Below, piece by piece: positions 52,144 to 61,805 of a DNA stretch of 64,000 bases (position 1 is the first letter of the stretch; each line of letters begins with the position of its first letter). Location of the stretch: NCBI RefSeq assembly GCF_000980815.1, contig NZ_CP011311.1, forward strand, positions 850,571 through 914,570. The letters run 5' to 3'. Made by a program: the position numbers and the translations under genes. The DNA comes from Corynebacterium camporealensis (GTDB lineage: Bacteria > Actinomycetota > Actinomycetes > Mycobacteriales > Mycobacteriaceae). The notes beneath the pieces were generated by a model. It saw only the letters and a program-made list of their open reading frames with translations. It made no database searches and was not told the DNA's origin.

Positions 52144-52769
52144 GACAGTCCTTTCGCGTAGTTGGTGATGTGCTGGAGGGAATATTCGATTCTTTCGGTC
52201 AGCGGATCCTCGCAGTCGACATCGGGCGAGCCGAGTGCCAACCAGATGGCCTCACGAACGAGACCGGCGACAATCATCGCCTCGGTCTCCGCGTCGAGCT
52301 CCGGCAGCTTGCGTAGACTGCCATCCTGCTGGAGGCGCTGCGCGATAAGCTCCATGACCTCAGTGGTCTTCGCGCGTTTGCGATTCAGCGCTACCGCTGC
52401 CAGCTCGCTATCGCGGGCAATGCGGCGACGTCGTTGTGCGATTTCCGAGTTTTCGTGATGATCATCGACGTGCTGCTTCATCAGCTCGAGCGTCAACGAA
52501 ATCGCATCGGTTGCTGGGGTGGTGAGGAACCACTCTTTTTGTGCTTGGTCGAAATCGAGACTTGGCGAACCTAAAACCGCCGTGTCTTTGGAGTCAAAGT
52601 AGTTAAAGAAGGTGCGGCGGGAAATCCCGGCCTTCTCGCAAATTTCCTCCACGGTTACCGAGGAAAAGCTACGCTCGTCGACCAACGCGGTCGCAGCGTC
52701 CTCGATATTCAGCCGCGTATCACGGCGTTTCTGCTCGCGCAGAGAAATATTCTGTTGCATAGCATGCAA
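52137..52769 (-). CDS. TetR-family repressor of the DHA2 exporter
   Basis: The 210-aa protein has a TetR DNA-binding domain: RLNIEDAATALVDERSF and the helix-turn-helix VEEICEKAGISRRTFFNYFDSKD. The C-terminal domain is a distinct helical bundle. The ATG at 52769 lies inside the first TTGCA-N5-TGCAA operator, and AGGTG lies 9 nt upstream, so a bound repressor would cover its own start; Met4 (52760) is an alternative. The gene overlaps the MFS gene by 7 bp. Autoregulation is very likely from this layout; the inducer is unknown. Confidence 0.88.
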   Translation of the reverse strand: MHAMQQNISLREQKRRDTRLNIEDAATALVDERSFSSVTVEEICEKAGISRRTFFNYFDSKDTAVLGSPSLDFDQAQKEWFLTTPATDAISLTLELMKQHVDDHHENSEIAQRRRRIARDSELAAVALNRKRAKTTEVMELIAQRLQQDGSLRKLPELDAETEAMIVAGLVREAIWLALGSPDVDCEDPLTERIEYSLQHITNYAKGLSW

Positions 52770-52803
52770 CTTTACACCTGGTGCAAGTTTGCATCTAGTG
52801 CAG
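52755..52803. promoter_or_regulatory. Three tandem TTGCA-N5-TGCAA operators at 17-bp period
   Basis: TTGCA-TAGCA-TGCAA starts at 52755, TTACA-CCTGG-TGCAA at 52772, and TTGCA-TCTAG-TGCAG at 52789, exactly 17 bp apart. The first overlaps the tetR start codon. They are presumed sites for the adjacent TetR. Confidence 0.7.
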
Positions 52804-52841
52804 AAAGGGTGATTTTAAGCAGGCGGATTTACTGCTGTGAC

Positions 52842-53327
52842 CTACGCCTCCGGTTGCAACTCAGCGTTCACGATGACCTGGCTGTTTTCTTCATAACTGG
52901 CCTTGAGTCCCTCCGGGCTCCCCTCGAAAACCCACTGGCCGCCAGCCTGGCATTTCCGGTTCAGCGCCTCGCTCTCGAAGCTCACCCGATTGTCTTCCAC
53001 CTCCGGCTGCGACAAAAAGACCTCGCACCCGCGCTGCGGATACGCCAAAATCCCGTGACTACCCGTCAGCGCTACCACGCCTGGCCATGGCTGTTCGCCT
53101 TCTTGGACGAACTCGCCGCTATAGGTTCCAATCAAATCCTCTGCCTGTTCCGGCGCCGCCACCGGAGTCCTTTCAACCGGCTCTTCTTCTGGCTCGCGGT
53201 TTAGCGCAATCAATGCCGCGGCCAACGCGGCAACTAACGCAATCACCAAGACTGCAACTCCGCCTCCGACCACCCAGCGGAAGCTCGTGCGCGATTCTTG
53301 GTACCTCTCAAAGGTGTTTTCAGGCAT
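52842..53327 (-). CDS. Membrane-anchored hypothetical protein
   Basis: The 161-aa protein has a short cytoplasmic N-terminus (MPENTFERYQESRTSF), one TM helix (GGVAVLVIALVAALAAALIAL, about residues 22-42), an acidic linker EPEEEPVERTP, and an extracytoplasmic domain of about 100 residues. That domain has two cysteines (RGCEVF and RKCQAG) that could form a disulfide and contains IGTYSGEF and WVFEGSPEG. It is not recognised. It lies between the tetR operator and the palindromic elements, in its own transcription unit. Confidence 0.7.
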   Translation of the reverse strand: MPENTFERYQESRTSFRWVVGGGVAVLVIALVAALAAALIALNREPEEEPVERTPVAAPEQAEDLIGTYSGEFVQEGEQPWPGVVALTGSHGILAYPQRGCEVFLSQPEVEDNRVSFESEALNRKCQAGGQWVFEGSPEGLKASYEENSQVIVNAELQPEA

Positions 53328-53342
53328 GCGGTCATTTTACCC

Positions 53343-53410
53343 GCGCCCTTCGCGCTCACCGAAAGCGTCATTTCCGCCCTAGAGCCGTTTCCCGTGACCG
53401 CGAAGGGCGC
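53343..53410. repeat. Palindromic intergenic element, copy 1
   Basis: Left arm GCGCCCTTCGCGCTCACC-GAAA pairs imperfectly with right arm TTTCCCGTGACCGCGAAGGGCGC around about 23 nt. It shares the CCCTTCGCGCTCACCGAAA arm exactly with copy 2, which begins 105 bp later. Confidence 0.75.
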
Positions 53411-53447
53411 GCCACCCCTGTTCCCATTTCGTGCTCACCCCACCGAA

Positions 53448-53509
53448 CCCTTCGCGCTCACCGAAATGACATTTTCAGAGTAAAACCTGTTTCTGGTGAG
53501 CGCGAAGGG
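53448..53509. repeat. Palindromic intergenic element, copy 2
   Basis: CCCTTCGCGCTCACC (53448-53462) pairs perfectly with GGTGAGCGCGAAGGG (53495-53509), extended by GAAA/TTTC on the inside, around about 24 AT-rich nt. The 38 bp between the copies contains CGTGCTCACC, perhaps a relic of a third arm. Confidence 0.8.
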
Positions 53510-53544
53510 TGCGGGGGGAGAAGCGGAAGGCATAAAACGACTAA

Positions 53545-53566
53545 TGCCCCGGCCGAAGCCGGGGCA
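53545..53566 (-). terminator. Terminator of fumC
   Basis: TGCCCCGGC pairs perfectly with GCCGGGGCA around CGAA, 14 bp after the fumC stop. The T run after it on the minus strand is weak. Confidence 0.75.
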
Positions 53567-53579
53567 AAAGTGCGACGGA

Positions 53580-54980
53580 TTAGAAGTTGTCGCGGTCGCG
53601 GTTGGTCATGGAGAGAACGTCGAGCTTCTCGTCGAGTTCTTCCTCGGTGAGGTTCTCACCGTCGACGAAGCCGAGGTCGATGACTGCCTCGCGGACGGTG
53701 ATCTTCTCATGCAGAGCGTGCTTGGCGGCCTTAGCTGCGTTCTCGTAGCCGATGGCGGAGTTCAGCGGAGTCACGATGGAAGTGGAGGACTCAGCGAACT
53801 TCTTCATGCGCTCTTCGTTGGCCTCGATGCCGTCGACACACTTCTCAGCGAACACGCGAGAGGTGTTAGCCAGCAGGCGAGCGGACTCGAGGACGTTGCG
53901 AGCCATCATCGGGATGAAGACGTTCAGCTCGAAGTGGCCGTTAGCGCCACCGAAAGCAACGGCGGCGTCGTTGCCGATAACCTGTGCAGCAACCATGGTG
54001 GCAGCCTCCGGAATAACCGGGTTGACCTTGCCCGGCATGATGGAGGAGCCCGGCTGCAGGTCCTTGAGGTGAATCTCGGACAGGCCGGTCAGCGGGCCGG
54101 AGCCCATCAGGCGAATGTCGTTGGCGATCTTGTTCAGCGACACTGCGACAGAGCGCATTGCGCCGGAGAACTCGACCAGGCCGTCGCGGTTAGCCTGAGC
54201 CTCGAAGTGGTTGACGGCTTCCTTGAGCTCGGAAACACCGGTGAGGTTCTTCAGCTCTTCGGTGACCTTTGCACCGAAGTCAGCGGAGGTGTTCAGGCCG
54301 GTGCCGGTTGCGGTGCCGCCAATAGCCAGTTCGCCCAGACGTGGCAGGGTAGCCTCGATGCGTTCGATGCCGAGCTCGATCTGGCGAGCGTAGCCGCCGA
54401 ACTCCTGGCCCAGGGTGACCGGGGTGGCGTCCATGAGGTGGGTACGGCCGGACTTCACAACGTCAGCGAACTGCTCAGCCTTTGCCTGCAGGGACTTGTG
54501 CAGAACCTTCAGGCCCGGGATGAGGTCGTTGACGGCAGCTTCGGTAGCAGCAACGTGGGTTGCAGTCGGGAAGGTGTCGTTGGAGGACTGGCCCATGTTG
54601 ACGTGGTCGTTCGGGTGGACCTCAACGCCGTCCTTGTCAGCCAGCGAAGCGATGACCTCGTTGGTGTTCATGTTGGACGAGGTGCCGGAGCCGGTCTGGA
54701 AGACGTCGATCGGGAAAGAATCGTTGTAGGTGCCTTCAGCGATAGCCTTGCCAGCCTTGATGATGGCGTCAGCCTTCTCTGCATCCAGAGCGCCGGAGTC
54801 CTTGTTGACCTGTGCGCAGGCAGCCTTCAGCAGGCCGAGGGCGCGGATCTGCTGAGCTTCGAGGCCGCGGCCAGAAATCGGGAAGTTTTCGACTGCACGC
54901 TGGGTCTGTGCACGCCACAGGGCGTCGGCCGGAACCTTTACTTCGCCCATGGTGTCGTGTTCGATGCGGTACTCGGTCAT
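53580..54980 (-). CDS. fumC: Fumarate hydratase, class II
   Basis: FumC interconverts fumarate and malate in the TCA cycle. The 466-aa protein has the fumarase/aspartase signature [11 protein letters not shown] near residue 318, [14 protein letters not shown] near 97, and [17 protein letters not shown] near 185, with catalytic Ser and His positions kept. AAAGGTG precedes the ATG. The gene is downstream of glpX with a 66-bp gap, on the same strand. Confidence 0.97.
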   Translation of the reverse strand: MTEYRIEHDTMGEVKVPADALWRAQTQRAVENFPISGRGLEAQQIRALGLLKAACAQVNKDSGALDAEKADAIIKAGKAIAEGTYNDSFPIDVFQTGSGTSSNMNTNEVIASLADKDGVEVHPNDHVNMGQSSNDTFPTATHVAATEAAVNDLIPGLKVLHKSLQAKAEQFADVVKSGRTHLMDATPVTLGQEFGGYARQIELGIERIEATLPRLGELAIGGTATGTGLNTSADFGAKVTEELKNLTGVSELKEAVNHFEAQANRDGLVEFSGAMRSVAVSLNKIANDIRLMGSGPLTGLSEIHLKDLQPGSSIMPGKVNPVIPEAATMVAAQVIGNDAAVAFGGANGHFELNVFIPMMARNVLESARLLANTSRVFAEKCVDGIEANEERMKKFAESSTSIVTPLNSAIGYENAAKAAKHALHEKITVREAVIDLGFVDGENLTEEELDEKLDVLSMTNRDRDNF

Positions 54981-55046
54981 GTAGTAATCACCTTTGTTGG
55001 TAGTAGGGGAAATCGTTCCATCCAGTATGCCAAAGTTGGCGGTTTC

Positions 55047-56063
55047 TTAGACGCTCTTTACTGGGTCGGAGTAGTCGACAACGGAGTACTCCTGCAGCTT
55101 GGCCAGCTTGTGGATGGAGTCGACGTAACGGATGGTGCCGGACTTCGAGCGCATCACCAGCGAACGGGTGGTGGCACCGGAGCTGCGGTAGGAGACACCG
55201 CGCAGCATGTCACCGTTGGTCACACCGGTTGCAGCGAAGTAGCAGTTGTCAGAAGAAACCAGGTCATCGGTGGTCAGGACCTTGTCCAGGTCGTGGCCGG
55301 CCTCGCGAGCCTTGGAGGCTTCCTCTTCATCCTTCGGCCACAGCTTGCCCTGGATTTCGCCGCCCATGCACTTCATAGCGCAGGCGGTGATGATGCCCTC
55401 TGGGGTACCGCCGATGCCCATCATCATGTCGATGGAGTTGGAATCCTGGCACGTAGCGATAGCGCCAGCAACGTCGCCGTCCATAATCAGGCGAACCTTT
55501 GCGCCAGCTTCGCGGATTTCGGAGATGAGCTGCTCGTGGCGCGGGCGGTCCAGCACCACGACGGTCAGGTCGGTCGGGCGCAGGCCCTTGACCTTAGCGA
55601 CGGAGTCGATGTTCCAGGCAACAGATTTGGTGATGTCGATGTGGCCGACAGCATCCGGGCCGACAGCAATCTTTTCCATGTAGAACACTGCAGAAGGGTC
55701 GTACATGGTGCCGCGCTCAGCAGCAGCGATGACGGAAATAGCGTTCGGGCGGCCCTCCGCCATCAGGCGGGTGCCGTCGACCGGGTCCACCGCAATGTCC
55801 ATGGCGGCGCCTTCGCCGTTGCCGACTTCCTCGCCGTTGTACAGCATCGGAGCCTCGTCCTTTTCGCCTTCGCCGATGACCACAACGCCCTGCATGGCCA
55901 CGGAGTTGATGAGCTGACGCATCGCATCGACTGCTGCGCCGTCACCCTCATTCTTCATGCCGCGGCCAACCCAGCGACCAGAAGCCAGGGCTGCGGCTTC
56001 GGTCACGCGAACCAGCTCCATCGCAAGGTTGCGATCAGGCAAATAAGAAGTTTTATCGGACAT
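55047..56063 (-). CDS. glpX: Fructose-1,6-bisphosphatase, class II (GlpX)
   Basis: This is the gluconeogenic phosphatase and in Corynebacteriales the main FBPase. The 338-aa protein has [15 protein letters not shown] with the metal-binding acids near residue 65, [16 protein letters not shown] near 88, and [19 protein letters not shown] near 217. It is divergent from the DUF4245 gene, as in M. tuberculosis (Rv1099c-Rv1100, from memory). With gapB and eno in the window it points to gluconeogenic capacity. The usual gene symbols are glpX or fbp. Confidence 0.96.
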   Translation of the reverse strand: MSDKTSYLPDRNLAMELVRVTEAAALASGRWVGRGMKNEGDGAAVDAMRQLINSVAMQGVVVIGEGEKDEAPMLYNGEEVGNGEGAAMDIAVDPVDGTRLMAEGRPNAISVIAAAERGTMYDPSAVFYMEKIAVGPDAVGHIDITKSVAWNIDSVAKVKGLRPTDLTVVVLDRPRHEQLISEIREAGAKVRLIMDGDVAGAIATCQDSNSIDMMMGIGGTPEGIITACAMKCMGGEIQGKLWPKDEEEASKAREAGHDLDKVLTTDDLVSSDNCYFAATGVTNGDMLRGVSYRSSGATTRSLVMRSKSGTIRYVDSIHKLAKLQEYSVVDYSDPVKSV

Positions 56064-56213
56064 TGATTAAGGCTGCCTTCCTTATCGCGTATAGGGCCCT
56101 AGGTGATTCACCCGGGCACAGTGACAGATCTATTCTTCCACTTTTCCGCGGTTAGTAGGTGGGATTTAGCCCCCGAAAGAAGGTGGTTTGGGCAGACGTG
56201 AAATAATCGTCGC

Positions 56214-56786
56214 GTGGCTAAGGAAAGCAAACCCAAGATCTTTGAAGGCGGCAAGGACATGTTGTTGTCCCTTGGCGTCACGGTTCTCGCGATGCTGGCG
56301 GTAGTCGGCGCAACCGGCCTGTGCACCATTAATCCGGAAACGCAGCAGGGGCCGGTGCAAGATGTCGACGAGCAGACCTTCTTCGAGATGGAATCCCGCG
56401 CCGGGGATCAGGTCATCCGCAGCCCGCAGATGCCCGAAGGCTGGGAGGCTAATGCCGCTCGCCGCGCGCCGCTGGCAGGGGAGAATTCCGCTGTGGTTTC
56501 GTGGCTGACTCCGAACGATGGTTTCGTCGAGTCCCGCCAGACGCAGGTGCCTGTCGATGACGCCATCGAGGCTTTCGATCCGAACTACCGCCCCGAAGAA
56601 TCCACGCGGGAGATTGCAGGTCACGAAGTCCGCATCTTAGAAGCCGACGATCCCGAAATTCGTCCCCTGTGGGCTACTGATTTAGGCGATGCCCGCCTGC
56701 TGATTTCTGGTTCTGCCAGCGACGATGAATACGTTGCTGCCATTGAGGCATTCATCGCCGCGGACCCGCTGCAGCCAGAGGCTTAG
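56214..56786 (+). CDS. DUF4245 membrane-anchored protein
   Basis: The 190-aa protein has a basic N-terminus (KESKPKIFEGGKDM), one TM helix (LLSLGVTVLAMLAVVGATGL), and an extracytoplasmic domain with DQVIRSPQMPEGWEAN and VSWLTPNDGFVES, typical of DUF4245, an actinobacterial family beside glpX. Function unknown. The GTG at 56214 follows AATAAT by 6 nt, suggesting a leaderless mRNA. Its 3' end overlaps the convergent gene by 4 bp. Confidence 0.82.
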   Translation: MAKESKPKIFEGGKDMLLSLGVTVLAMLAVVGATGLCTINPETQQGPVQDVDEQTFFEMESRAGDQVIRSPQMPEGWEANAARRAPLAGENSAVVSWLTPNDGFVESRQTQVPVDDAIEAFDPNYRPEESTREIAGHEVRILEADDPEIRPLWATDLGDARLLISGSASDDEYVAAIEAFIAADPLQPEA

Positions 56787-57145
56787 CGGAAAATAACCTC
56801 GGTAAGCTCCTCGTCTTTGGTGATGGAGAGGTTGCTGGGGGCATCGGAAAGCAGTGCGTCGATGTCCTCATCGCTGGCACCGGAGAGCCGCTGCTTGCCG
56901 ACGAATACGTCCACCCGCTCCCGCTGCGACTTAGTAGGGCGAATGACAATCTCGCGCACCTTGTCGTCTGCGAAACGTAGGATGATAGAGGAGGAGAAGT
57001 AGGTGACTTCGTTATCGGTGGCGGTGTGCGCGGGGCCGAAGAACTCTTCGACCTGCTCACGGGTATCACCGAAGAAGATAGCGCCTGCCGATGCCGACTT
57101 CGACACAAAGTCCACGCGCTCGCCGGGGTAGCCGTAAATCTGCAC
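56783..57145 (-). CDS. Hypothetical protein in the xseBA operon
   Basis: The 120-aa soluble protein begins MQIYGYPGERVDFV and contains FGDTREQVEEFFGPAHT, a SIILRFADDKVREIVI strand pair, and an acidic C-terminus. I do not recognise a family. It starts with GTG and overlaps the xseB stop by one base, so it is translated with xseBA. Its stop overlaps the convergent DUF4245 gene by 4 bp. Retention in a nuclease operon is the only clue to function. Confidence 0.75.
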   Translation of the reverse strand: MQIYGYPGERVDFVSKSASAGAIFFGDTREQVEEFFGPAHTATDNEVTYFSSSIILRFADDKVREIVIRPTKSQRERVDVFVGKQRLSGASDEDIDALLSDAPSNLSITKDEELTEVIFR

Positions 57146-57411
57146 TAGTTATCCTCTTCTTCCTGGTCATCTTTGTTGCCGATAGCTTCTTCCACGCGCT
57201 TAGCCGCACCATCGAGGTGATTTTCGCAGGCCTTGGCTAGTGCTTCGCCGCGCTCCCAGTACTTCAGGGACTCATCGAGGCTCATCTGGCCGAGCTCGAG
57301 AATCTTCACGGTCTCGATGAGCTCATCGCGAGCCTGCTCGTAGCTCAATTCTTCGACGGGCGGGAAAGCGTCCTGGCCTGTCTGACCGGAACCGAAAGTA
57401 TCGTTAGTCAT
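57145..57411 (-). CDS. xseB: Exodeoxyribonuclease VII small subunit
   Basis: The 88-aa protein is the all-helical XseB partner: [20 protein letters not shown], then [20 protein letters not shown], ending in an acidic tail. The partner large subunit lies 12 bp upstream. Several XseB bind one XseA to form the single-strand-specific nuclease used in repair. AGGAGAAT precedes the ATG. Confidence 0.93.
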   Translation of the reverse strand: MTNDTFGSGQTGQDAFPPVEELSYEQARDELIETVKILELGQMSLDESLKYWERGEALAKACENHLDGAAKRVEEAIGNKDDQEEEDN

Positions 57412-57423
57412 GATTCTCCTTGA

Positions 57424-58665
57424 TTAATCTGCAGGTTGAGCGGCCATCGCGGCAGCGGCGACAGAGCCATCGGATACGCGAATGCGCAGCTGGGTTGCGG
57501 GCGGGGATTGCTTATACGAGGTCAGTACTTCAGGTTCGGAACCGTCGCGCTGTAAGACCTGCACGATGGAATAACCGCGCTCCAACGTTGCCGAAGGGCC
57601 GAGCGCAGAAACCTGTGAGCGCAGCGATGACACGCGCTGGGATTCGCGGTCGAGCTGATACGTAATCGACCGGCGCATCGATTCGCGCGCACGCTCTAAT
57701 TCATCGCGGCGGTCGTTAATGGGTTTGAGCGGATCAGCAAGTACCGGGCGGGAGCGGACGTTGTCGAGTCCGCGCCTTTCGCGCTCAACCCAGGAGCGCA
57801 AGGCTTGGGCGGAGCGGGAGCGGGCTTCATCGATAAGCGCGTGCTCCTCGGCAGCAGAAGGAACGACGCGCTTGGCAGCATCGGTAGGCGTGGCGGCACG
57901 CAGGTCAGCAACATTGTCGAGGACGGGAGAGTCCGGCTCGTGACCAATGGCGGAAACCACCGGGGTGCCAGCGGCAGCCACGGCGCGCTGCAACGCTTCC
58001 TCAGAGAAGGGGAGGAGGTCCTCGACGGAACCGCCACCGCGGGCGATGATGATGACGTCGACCTCCGGGTCGGCATCGAGAGTCTGCAGCGCATCGATGA
58101 CCTGCGGAACCGTGTTTGTACCCTGCACCGCGGTGTTGAGCACACGGAACTGCACGGCCGGCCAACGGTCCTGGGCTACGGCCATGACATCGCGCTCGGC
58201 TGCCGAACCACGACCGGTAATCAGGCCGACTTTCTTCGGTAGATAAGGCAAAGGGCGCTTGCGGGCGGGATCGAAAAGCCCCTCGCTGGCCAGCTGCTTG
58301 CGCAACATCTCAATGCGGGCAAGCAACTCACCCACGCCGACGTGGCGGATCTCCGTGGTCCACAGCGACAGCTCGCCGCGACCTTCATACAGCGCGGGCT
58401 TGCCATGGATGATGACGCGGTCGCCATCTTTGAGCGGCGTGGGAAGACCCAGCACCAACTGGGTTGGGCAGGTGAGCTTAATGGACTTTTCCTGCTCCAC
58501 ATCGCGCAACGTAATGTAGGAAAGTTTCCACGAACGCTTCACACTCAGCTGGGCAATCTGGCCCTCCACCCAGAGGAAACCGAGCCTTTCAATCCACCCT
58601 TTGACCTCTTTGTTTACCTTGCCTACCGGCCAGGGCGTATCCGGCGTGCTGACCGGGCTATTCAT
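57424..58665 (-). CDS. xseA: Exodeoxyribonuclease VII large subunit
   Basis: The catalytic subunit of exonuclease VII degrades single-stranded DNA from both ends. The protein of about 413 aa has an N-terminal OB fold ([16 protein letters not shown] near residue 22), then the nuclease core with [12 protein letters not shown] and [19 protein letters not shown] and the [20 protein letters not shown] region, followed by a coiled-coil stalk that binds XseB. The ATG at 58665 is preferred because GGGGAGGT lies 10 nt upstream. It is divergent from ispH with 86 bp between starts. Confidence 0.95.
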   Translation of the reverse strand: MNSPVSTPDTPWPVGKVNKEVKGWIERLGFLWVEGQIAQLSVKRSWKLSYITLRDVEQEKSIKLTCPTQLVLGLPTPLKDGDRVIIHGKPALYEGRGELSLWTTEIRHVGVGELLARIEMLRKQLASEGLFDPARKRPLPYLPKKVGLITGRGSAAERDVMAVAQDRWPAVQFRVLNTAVQGTNTVPQVIDALQTLDADPEVDVIIIARGGGSVEDLLPFSEEALQRAVAAAGTPVVSAIGHEPDSPVLDNVADLRAATPTDAAKRVVPSAAEEHALIDEARSRSAQALRSWVERERRGLDNVRSRPVLADPLKPINDRRDELERARESMRRSITYQLDRESQRVSSLRSQVSALGPSATLERGYSIVQVLQRDGSEPEVLTSYKQSPPATQLRIRVSDGSVAAAAMAAQPAD

Positions 58666-58751
58666 GCGTGATGTACCTCCCCGCACTTATCGATGCCGCA
58701 TTTGCTCACCCATTCTATTGTTTTACGCCTGCTTTGGTTACTCTGGGGGAC

Positions 58752-59705
58752 ATGACTGATGCAGGCAAGAACGTTCTCCTCGCGGCCCCGCGCGGCTACT
58801 GCGCTGGCGTGGACCGCGCAGTGGAAACCGTGGAAAAGGCACTGGAAAAGTACGGCGCTCCGATTTACGTGCGCAAGCAGATTGTCCACAACCGTTACGT
58901 GGTCGAATCCTTAGCTGAGCGCGGCGTTATCTTCGTCGAAGAAGCCTCCGAGGCCCCTGAGGGTGCCCACCTGGTCTTTTCTGCTCACGGCATCTCGCCA
59001 GCTGTGCGCTCTGAAGCTAAAGAACGCAAGCAACTGACCCTGGATGCCACCTGCCCGTTGGTGACCAAGGTGCACAAGGAAGCCCAGCGCTTTGAGCGCG
59101 ACGGCTACCACATCCTGCTTGTGGGTCACCAAGGCCACGAAGAGGTCGAAGGCACCGCCGGTGAGGCTCCGGACGTCACTCACCTCGTCGATGGTTTGGA
59201 CGGCGTGGATAAGCTGCCGGACTTCCTTGACAACGAAAAGCTCATTTGGCTCTCCCAGACCACCTTGAGCGTGGATGAGACCATCCAGATCGTCAACAAG
59301 CTGCGTGAGCGCTTCCCGCACCTGGAGAACCCGCCGTCAGATGACATCTGCTACGCCACCCAGAACCGTCAGGAATCCGTTAAGGCGATCGCACCGAAGT
59401 GCGACCTGATGATCGTCGTGGGTTCGAAGAACTCCTCGAACTCTGTTCGCCTGGTCGAGGTTGCTCTCGAGGCCGGCTCCAAGGATGCTCATCTCGTCGA
59501 CTTCGCTCGCGAAATCAACGACGACTGGCTCGAAGGCGTCCAGACCGTCGGCTTGACCTGTGGTGCTTCCGTTCCCGAGCTGCTCGTCCGCGAAGTCCTC
59601 GAATACCTCGACGAGCGCGGCTACTCCGACGTCGAACAGGTCACCACCTCCACGGAGACCATCACCTTCGCGTTACCGCGCGACCTGCGACCGGCTCGCA
59701 CCTAA
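58752..59705 (+). CDS. ispH: 4-Hydroxy-3-methylbut-2-enyl diphosphate reductase
   Basis: IspH (LytB) makes IPP and DMAPP in the last step of the MEP pathway using a [4Fe-4S] cluster. The protein of about 317 aa has its three cluster cysteines in [20 protein letters not shown] and LTCGASVPE, plus VFSAHGISP with the substrate His. The ATG at 58752 ([16 protein letters not shown]) follows GGGGGA. It supplies precursors for the uppS product made elsewhere in the window. It ends at a strong bidirectional terminator. Confidence 0.96.
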   Translation: MTDAGKNVLLAAPRGYCAGVDRAVETVEKALEKYGAPIYVRKQIVHNRYVVESLAERGVIFVEEASEAPEGAHLVFSAHGISPAVRSEAKERKQLTLDATCPLVTKVHKEAQRFERDGYHILLVGHQGHEEVEGTAGEAPDVTHLVDGLDGVDKLPDFLDNEKLIWLSQTTLSVDETIQIVNKLRERFPHLENPPSDDICYATQNRQESVKAIAPKCDLMIVVGSKNSSNSVRLVEVALEAGSKDAHLVDFAREINDDWLEGVQTVGLTCGASVPELLVREVLEYLDERGYSDVEQVTTSTETITFALPRDLRPART

Positions 59706-59739
59706 GGCGCAAACGTAACAGTTCGCACTAGGTATAGGT

Positions 59740-59780
59740 AAAGGCTCTGCCTCCTTTTGAATGGGGAGTGCAGAGCCTTT
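59740..59780. terminator. Bidirectional terminator between ispH and DUF6542 gene
   Basis: AAAGGCTCTGC (59740-59750) pairs with GCAGAGCCTTT (59770-59780); CTCC and GGAG extend the stem inward. The genes on either side converge. Confidence 0.9.
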
Positions 59781-59792
59781 GGTGTTTCTGGC

Positions 59793-60623
59793 TTAATCGT
59801 CGTAAAGATTGTCGTTGAGCCGTGACGCGGGCTTTGAGTTGCCGCGGGATTCGGGCTCGCGGCGAACCGGAGTATCACCGGCACGGCGGTTTGGGTCCGG
59901 ATGGTAGGGCTCGCGCTGGCGTGGTTCAGCGGCACGGTGGGCGGCTTGCTCCTTGCGGCGTTCCTCGCGGTCGCGTTCGCGCATGCGGACCGAACCACGT
60001 GGGCGCTGGGATGGCTTTTCCTTCTTTTCCTTGTCGCGTCGAGCCATCAGCTCGGCTACCGACAGTCGCTCAGCAGGGGAGGAGGCAGCGGCACGCTGGC
60101 GGGCGCGCATCGAGGTATCGCGATTGCGTTTGTCGGCTTCTGCTGCCTGACGACGCTTCGCCATCGCATCCGTATTCTCAGTCTGCGCGGTGTTCTTCTG
60201 ACGCCACAGGCGCAGCAAGGCGATGATGATGGCGCCGATGACGGTCATCACGAGCGTCGGAAAGTGTTCCAGCGCAGGGAAAGCGGAGGAAAACAGTGCG
60301 GTCTTAGAAAAGGCTGACGCGCCTTCGGAAAGGTCCGAGCGAGTTATCAGCCATGCGGTGACGACAATAAGCGTCACGAAGAAAATGGGAACGCTGGCTA
60401 CCAGGAGAAACAGGCCGCGGTGCTGCACCAACAAGGTGGCAGCCAGAGTGCCGATGATAAAGCACAGTGTAAAGGGCCACCCGATGCCGCCAGTGAGCAA
60501 GGACAGCATCATGCCGGTGAGCAGGGAAGCTACCACGGTGAGCAAGGCCTGGGGAAGAGACATCGCTGGAAGGCCGGAGCGCTTAGGCGCTGCGGCGGCA
60601 TGATTCCTACTGGCATGAGACAC
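59793..60623 (-). CDS. DUF6542 membrane protein
   Basis: The 276-aa protein has four predicted TM helices (about residues 22-130) and a long hydrophilic Arg/Glu/Pro-rich cytoplasmic tail (about 140-276) with many short repeats of RR, RE and RP, ending RLNDNLYDD. It matches the actinobacterial DUF6542 family next to ispH (Rv1111c, from memory). The tail looks disordered and could bind nucleic acid or acidic proteins. Function unknown. Confidence 0.82.
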   Translation of the reverse strand: MSHASRNHAAAAPKRSGLPAMSLPQALLTVVASLLTGMMLSLLTGGIGWPFTLCFIIGTLAATLLVQHRGLFLLVASVPIFFVTLIVVTAWLITRSDLSEGASAFSKTALFSSAFPALEHFPTLVMTVIGAIIIALLRLWRQKNTAQTENTDAMAKRRQAAEADKRNRDTSMRARQRAAASSPAERLSVAELMARRDKEKKEKPSQRPRGSVRMRERDREERRKEQAAHRAAEPRQREPYHPDPNRRAGDTPVRREPESRGNSKPASRLNDNLYDD

Positions 60624-60685
60624 GTCCGCAGATTCTACCTGCTGGAAGCTTCATTCCAGAACATAACGTGGCCCGAAAGTGCAGA

Positions 60686-61756
60686 TTAATCGCTTTCTGC
60701 CTGCCGTGGCCAGGCATCGATAGGCTGCGGAATCTCCGGTTGCTTGTCGGTACGGGTGGGAATTTCCATCTCGTGTAGGCGCCGCGCGGTCACGCCCACG
60801 CGGGCATCGAGTGAGGACAACGTGGAGTTATAAGCCAGCACCGCCTTTTCCAAATGATTGCCGACCTTCCCGTAATGCTCATGCAAGGTATACAGCCGGG
60901 AGTACAGCTCCGAGCCAAGTTTTTGCACCTCACGGGCCTTGGCCGAGACATCTTCTTGGCGCCAGCCCAGTGCTACCGTTCGCAGCAGCGCAAAGAGCGT
61001 GGTCGGAGTGGCAATGACGATGTTGCGCTCAAATGCGAACTCCAACAAGTGCGGATCGACTTGTAATGCAGCGTCTAAGAAGGGGTCGGCCGGCATGAAC
61101 AGCACGACGAATTCTGGAGTGGGGCTAAACGCGGTGATGTAGTCCTTGCTGGAGAGCTGCTGGACATGGTTGCGCACCAAATTGCAGTGGCGGCGCAGAT
61201 AAGCAGCATGTTCTTCCGGGTCCTTGGTCTCTAATGCGTCGAGGTAAGAACTAAAAGGCACCTTCGCATCCACGACGATGTGGCGCCCGCCCGACAAGTT
61301 AATTACTAAGTCAGGACGGAAACGCTGGTCATCGGCATAGGCGGTAGCCTGCGGTTCAAAATCTACATGTTTGACCATGCCACCCAGCTCCACAATGCGC
61401 TCCAACTGAACTTCGCCCCAGCGTCCGCGCACATTCGGTGAACGCAACGCAGAGACCAAATCATCCGTGCGGTCAGTAAGTCGCGCCGAATTTCGCAACA
61501 TTGCCTGTACCTGATTGTTCAGCGTGGCAGTGGACGTGGCCTGGTCCTCTTCCAATTCCTGAAGCTGGGCGCCCAGGCGGTCCATCGCCTTTTCCAGCGG
61601 AGCAAGCTCTGCTTGACGACGCTGCGACTCACTCAACGCACGATGCTCCTCACTGGGTTGTTGCCGCGCTGCTGCGTGAGCATGCGCCAGCCAGCCCAGC
61701 ACGGCACCGACCGCGAGGCCAACAAAAAGCAAGAGCATGGGCAAGGTAGAAGTCAT
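60686..61756 (-). CDS. rmuC: DNA recombination protein RmuC
   Basis: RmuC is a PD-(D/E)XK-like nuclease-family protein that limits inversions at short repeats. The protein of about 356 aa has an N-terminal membrane anchor (MLLLFVGLAVGAVLGWLAH), a coiled coil, then the RmuC core with SPNVRGRWGEVQLERIVELGGM near residue 125, PDLVINLSGGRHIVVDAKVPF near 166, and FVVLFMPADPFLDAAL. The ATG at 61756 gives MTSTLPMLLLF; an in-frame start ten codons upstream is possible. It stands alone between DUF6542 and the AI-2E family gene. Confidence 0.9.
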   Translation of the reverse strand: MTSTLPMLLLFVGLAVGAVLGWLAHAHAAARQQPSEEHRALSESQRRQAELAPLEKAMDRLGAQLQELEEDQATSTATLNNQVQAMLRNSARLTDRTDDLVSALRSPNVRGRWGEVQLERIVELGGMVKHVDFEPQATAYADDQRFRPDLVINLSGGRHIVVDAKVPFSSYLDALETKDPEEHAAYLRRHCNLVRNHVQQLSSKDYITAFSPTPEFVVLFMPADPFLDAALQVDPHLLEFAFERNIVIATPTTLFALLRTVALGWRQEDVSAKAREVQKLGSELYSRLYTLHEHYGKVGNHLEKAVLAYNSTLSSLDARVGVTARRLHEMEIPTRTDKQPEIPQPIDAWPRQAESD

Positions 61757-61805
61757 AGCTTCTACACTCGCACATGCTCTAGACATCTACGGGGCTAACG
61801 CGCGC

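Noticed and set aside
53496..56066. 856-codon plus-strand open frame
   Set aside because: It is exactly antisense to fumC and glpX, rich in Val, Gly, Asp and His as expected for a shadow frame of high-G+C genes, and has no ribosome site.
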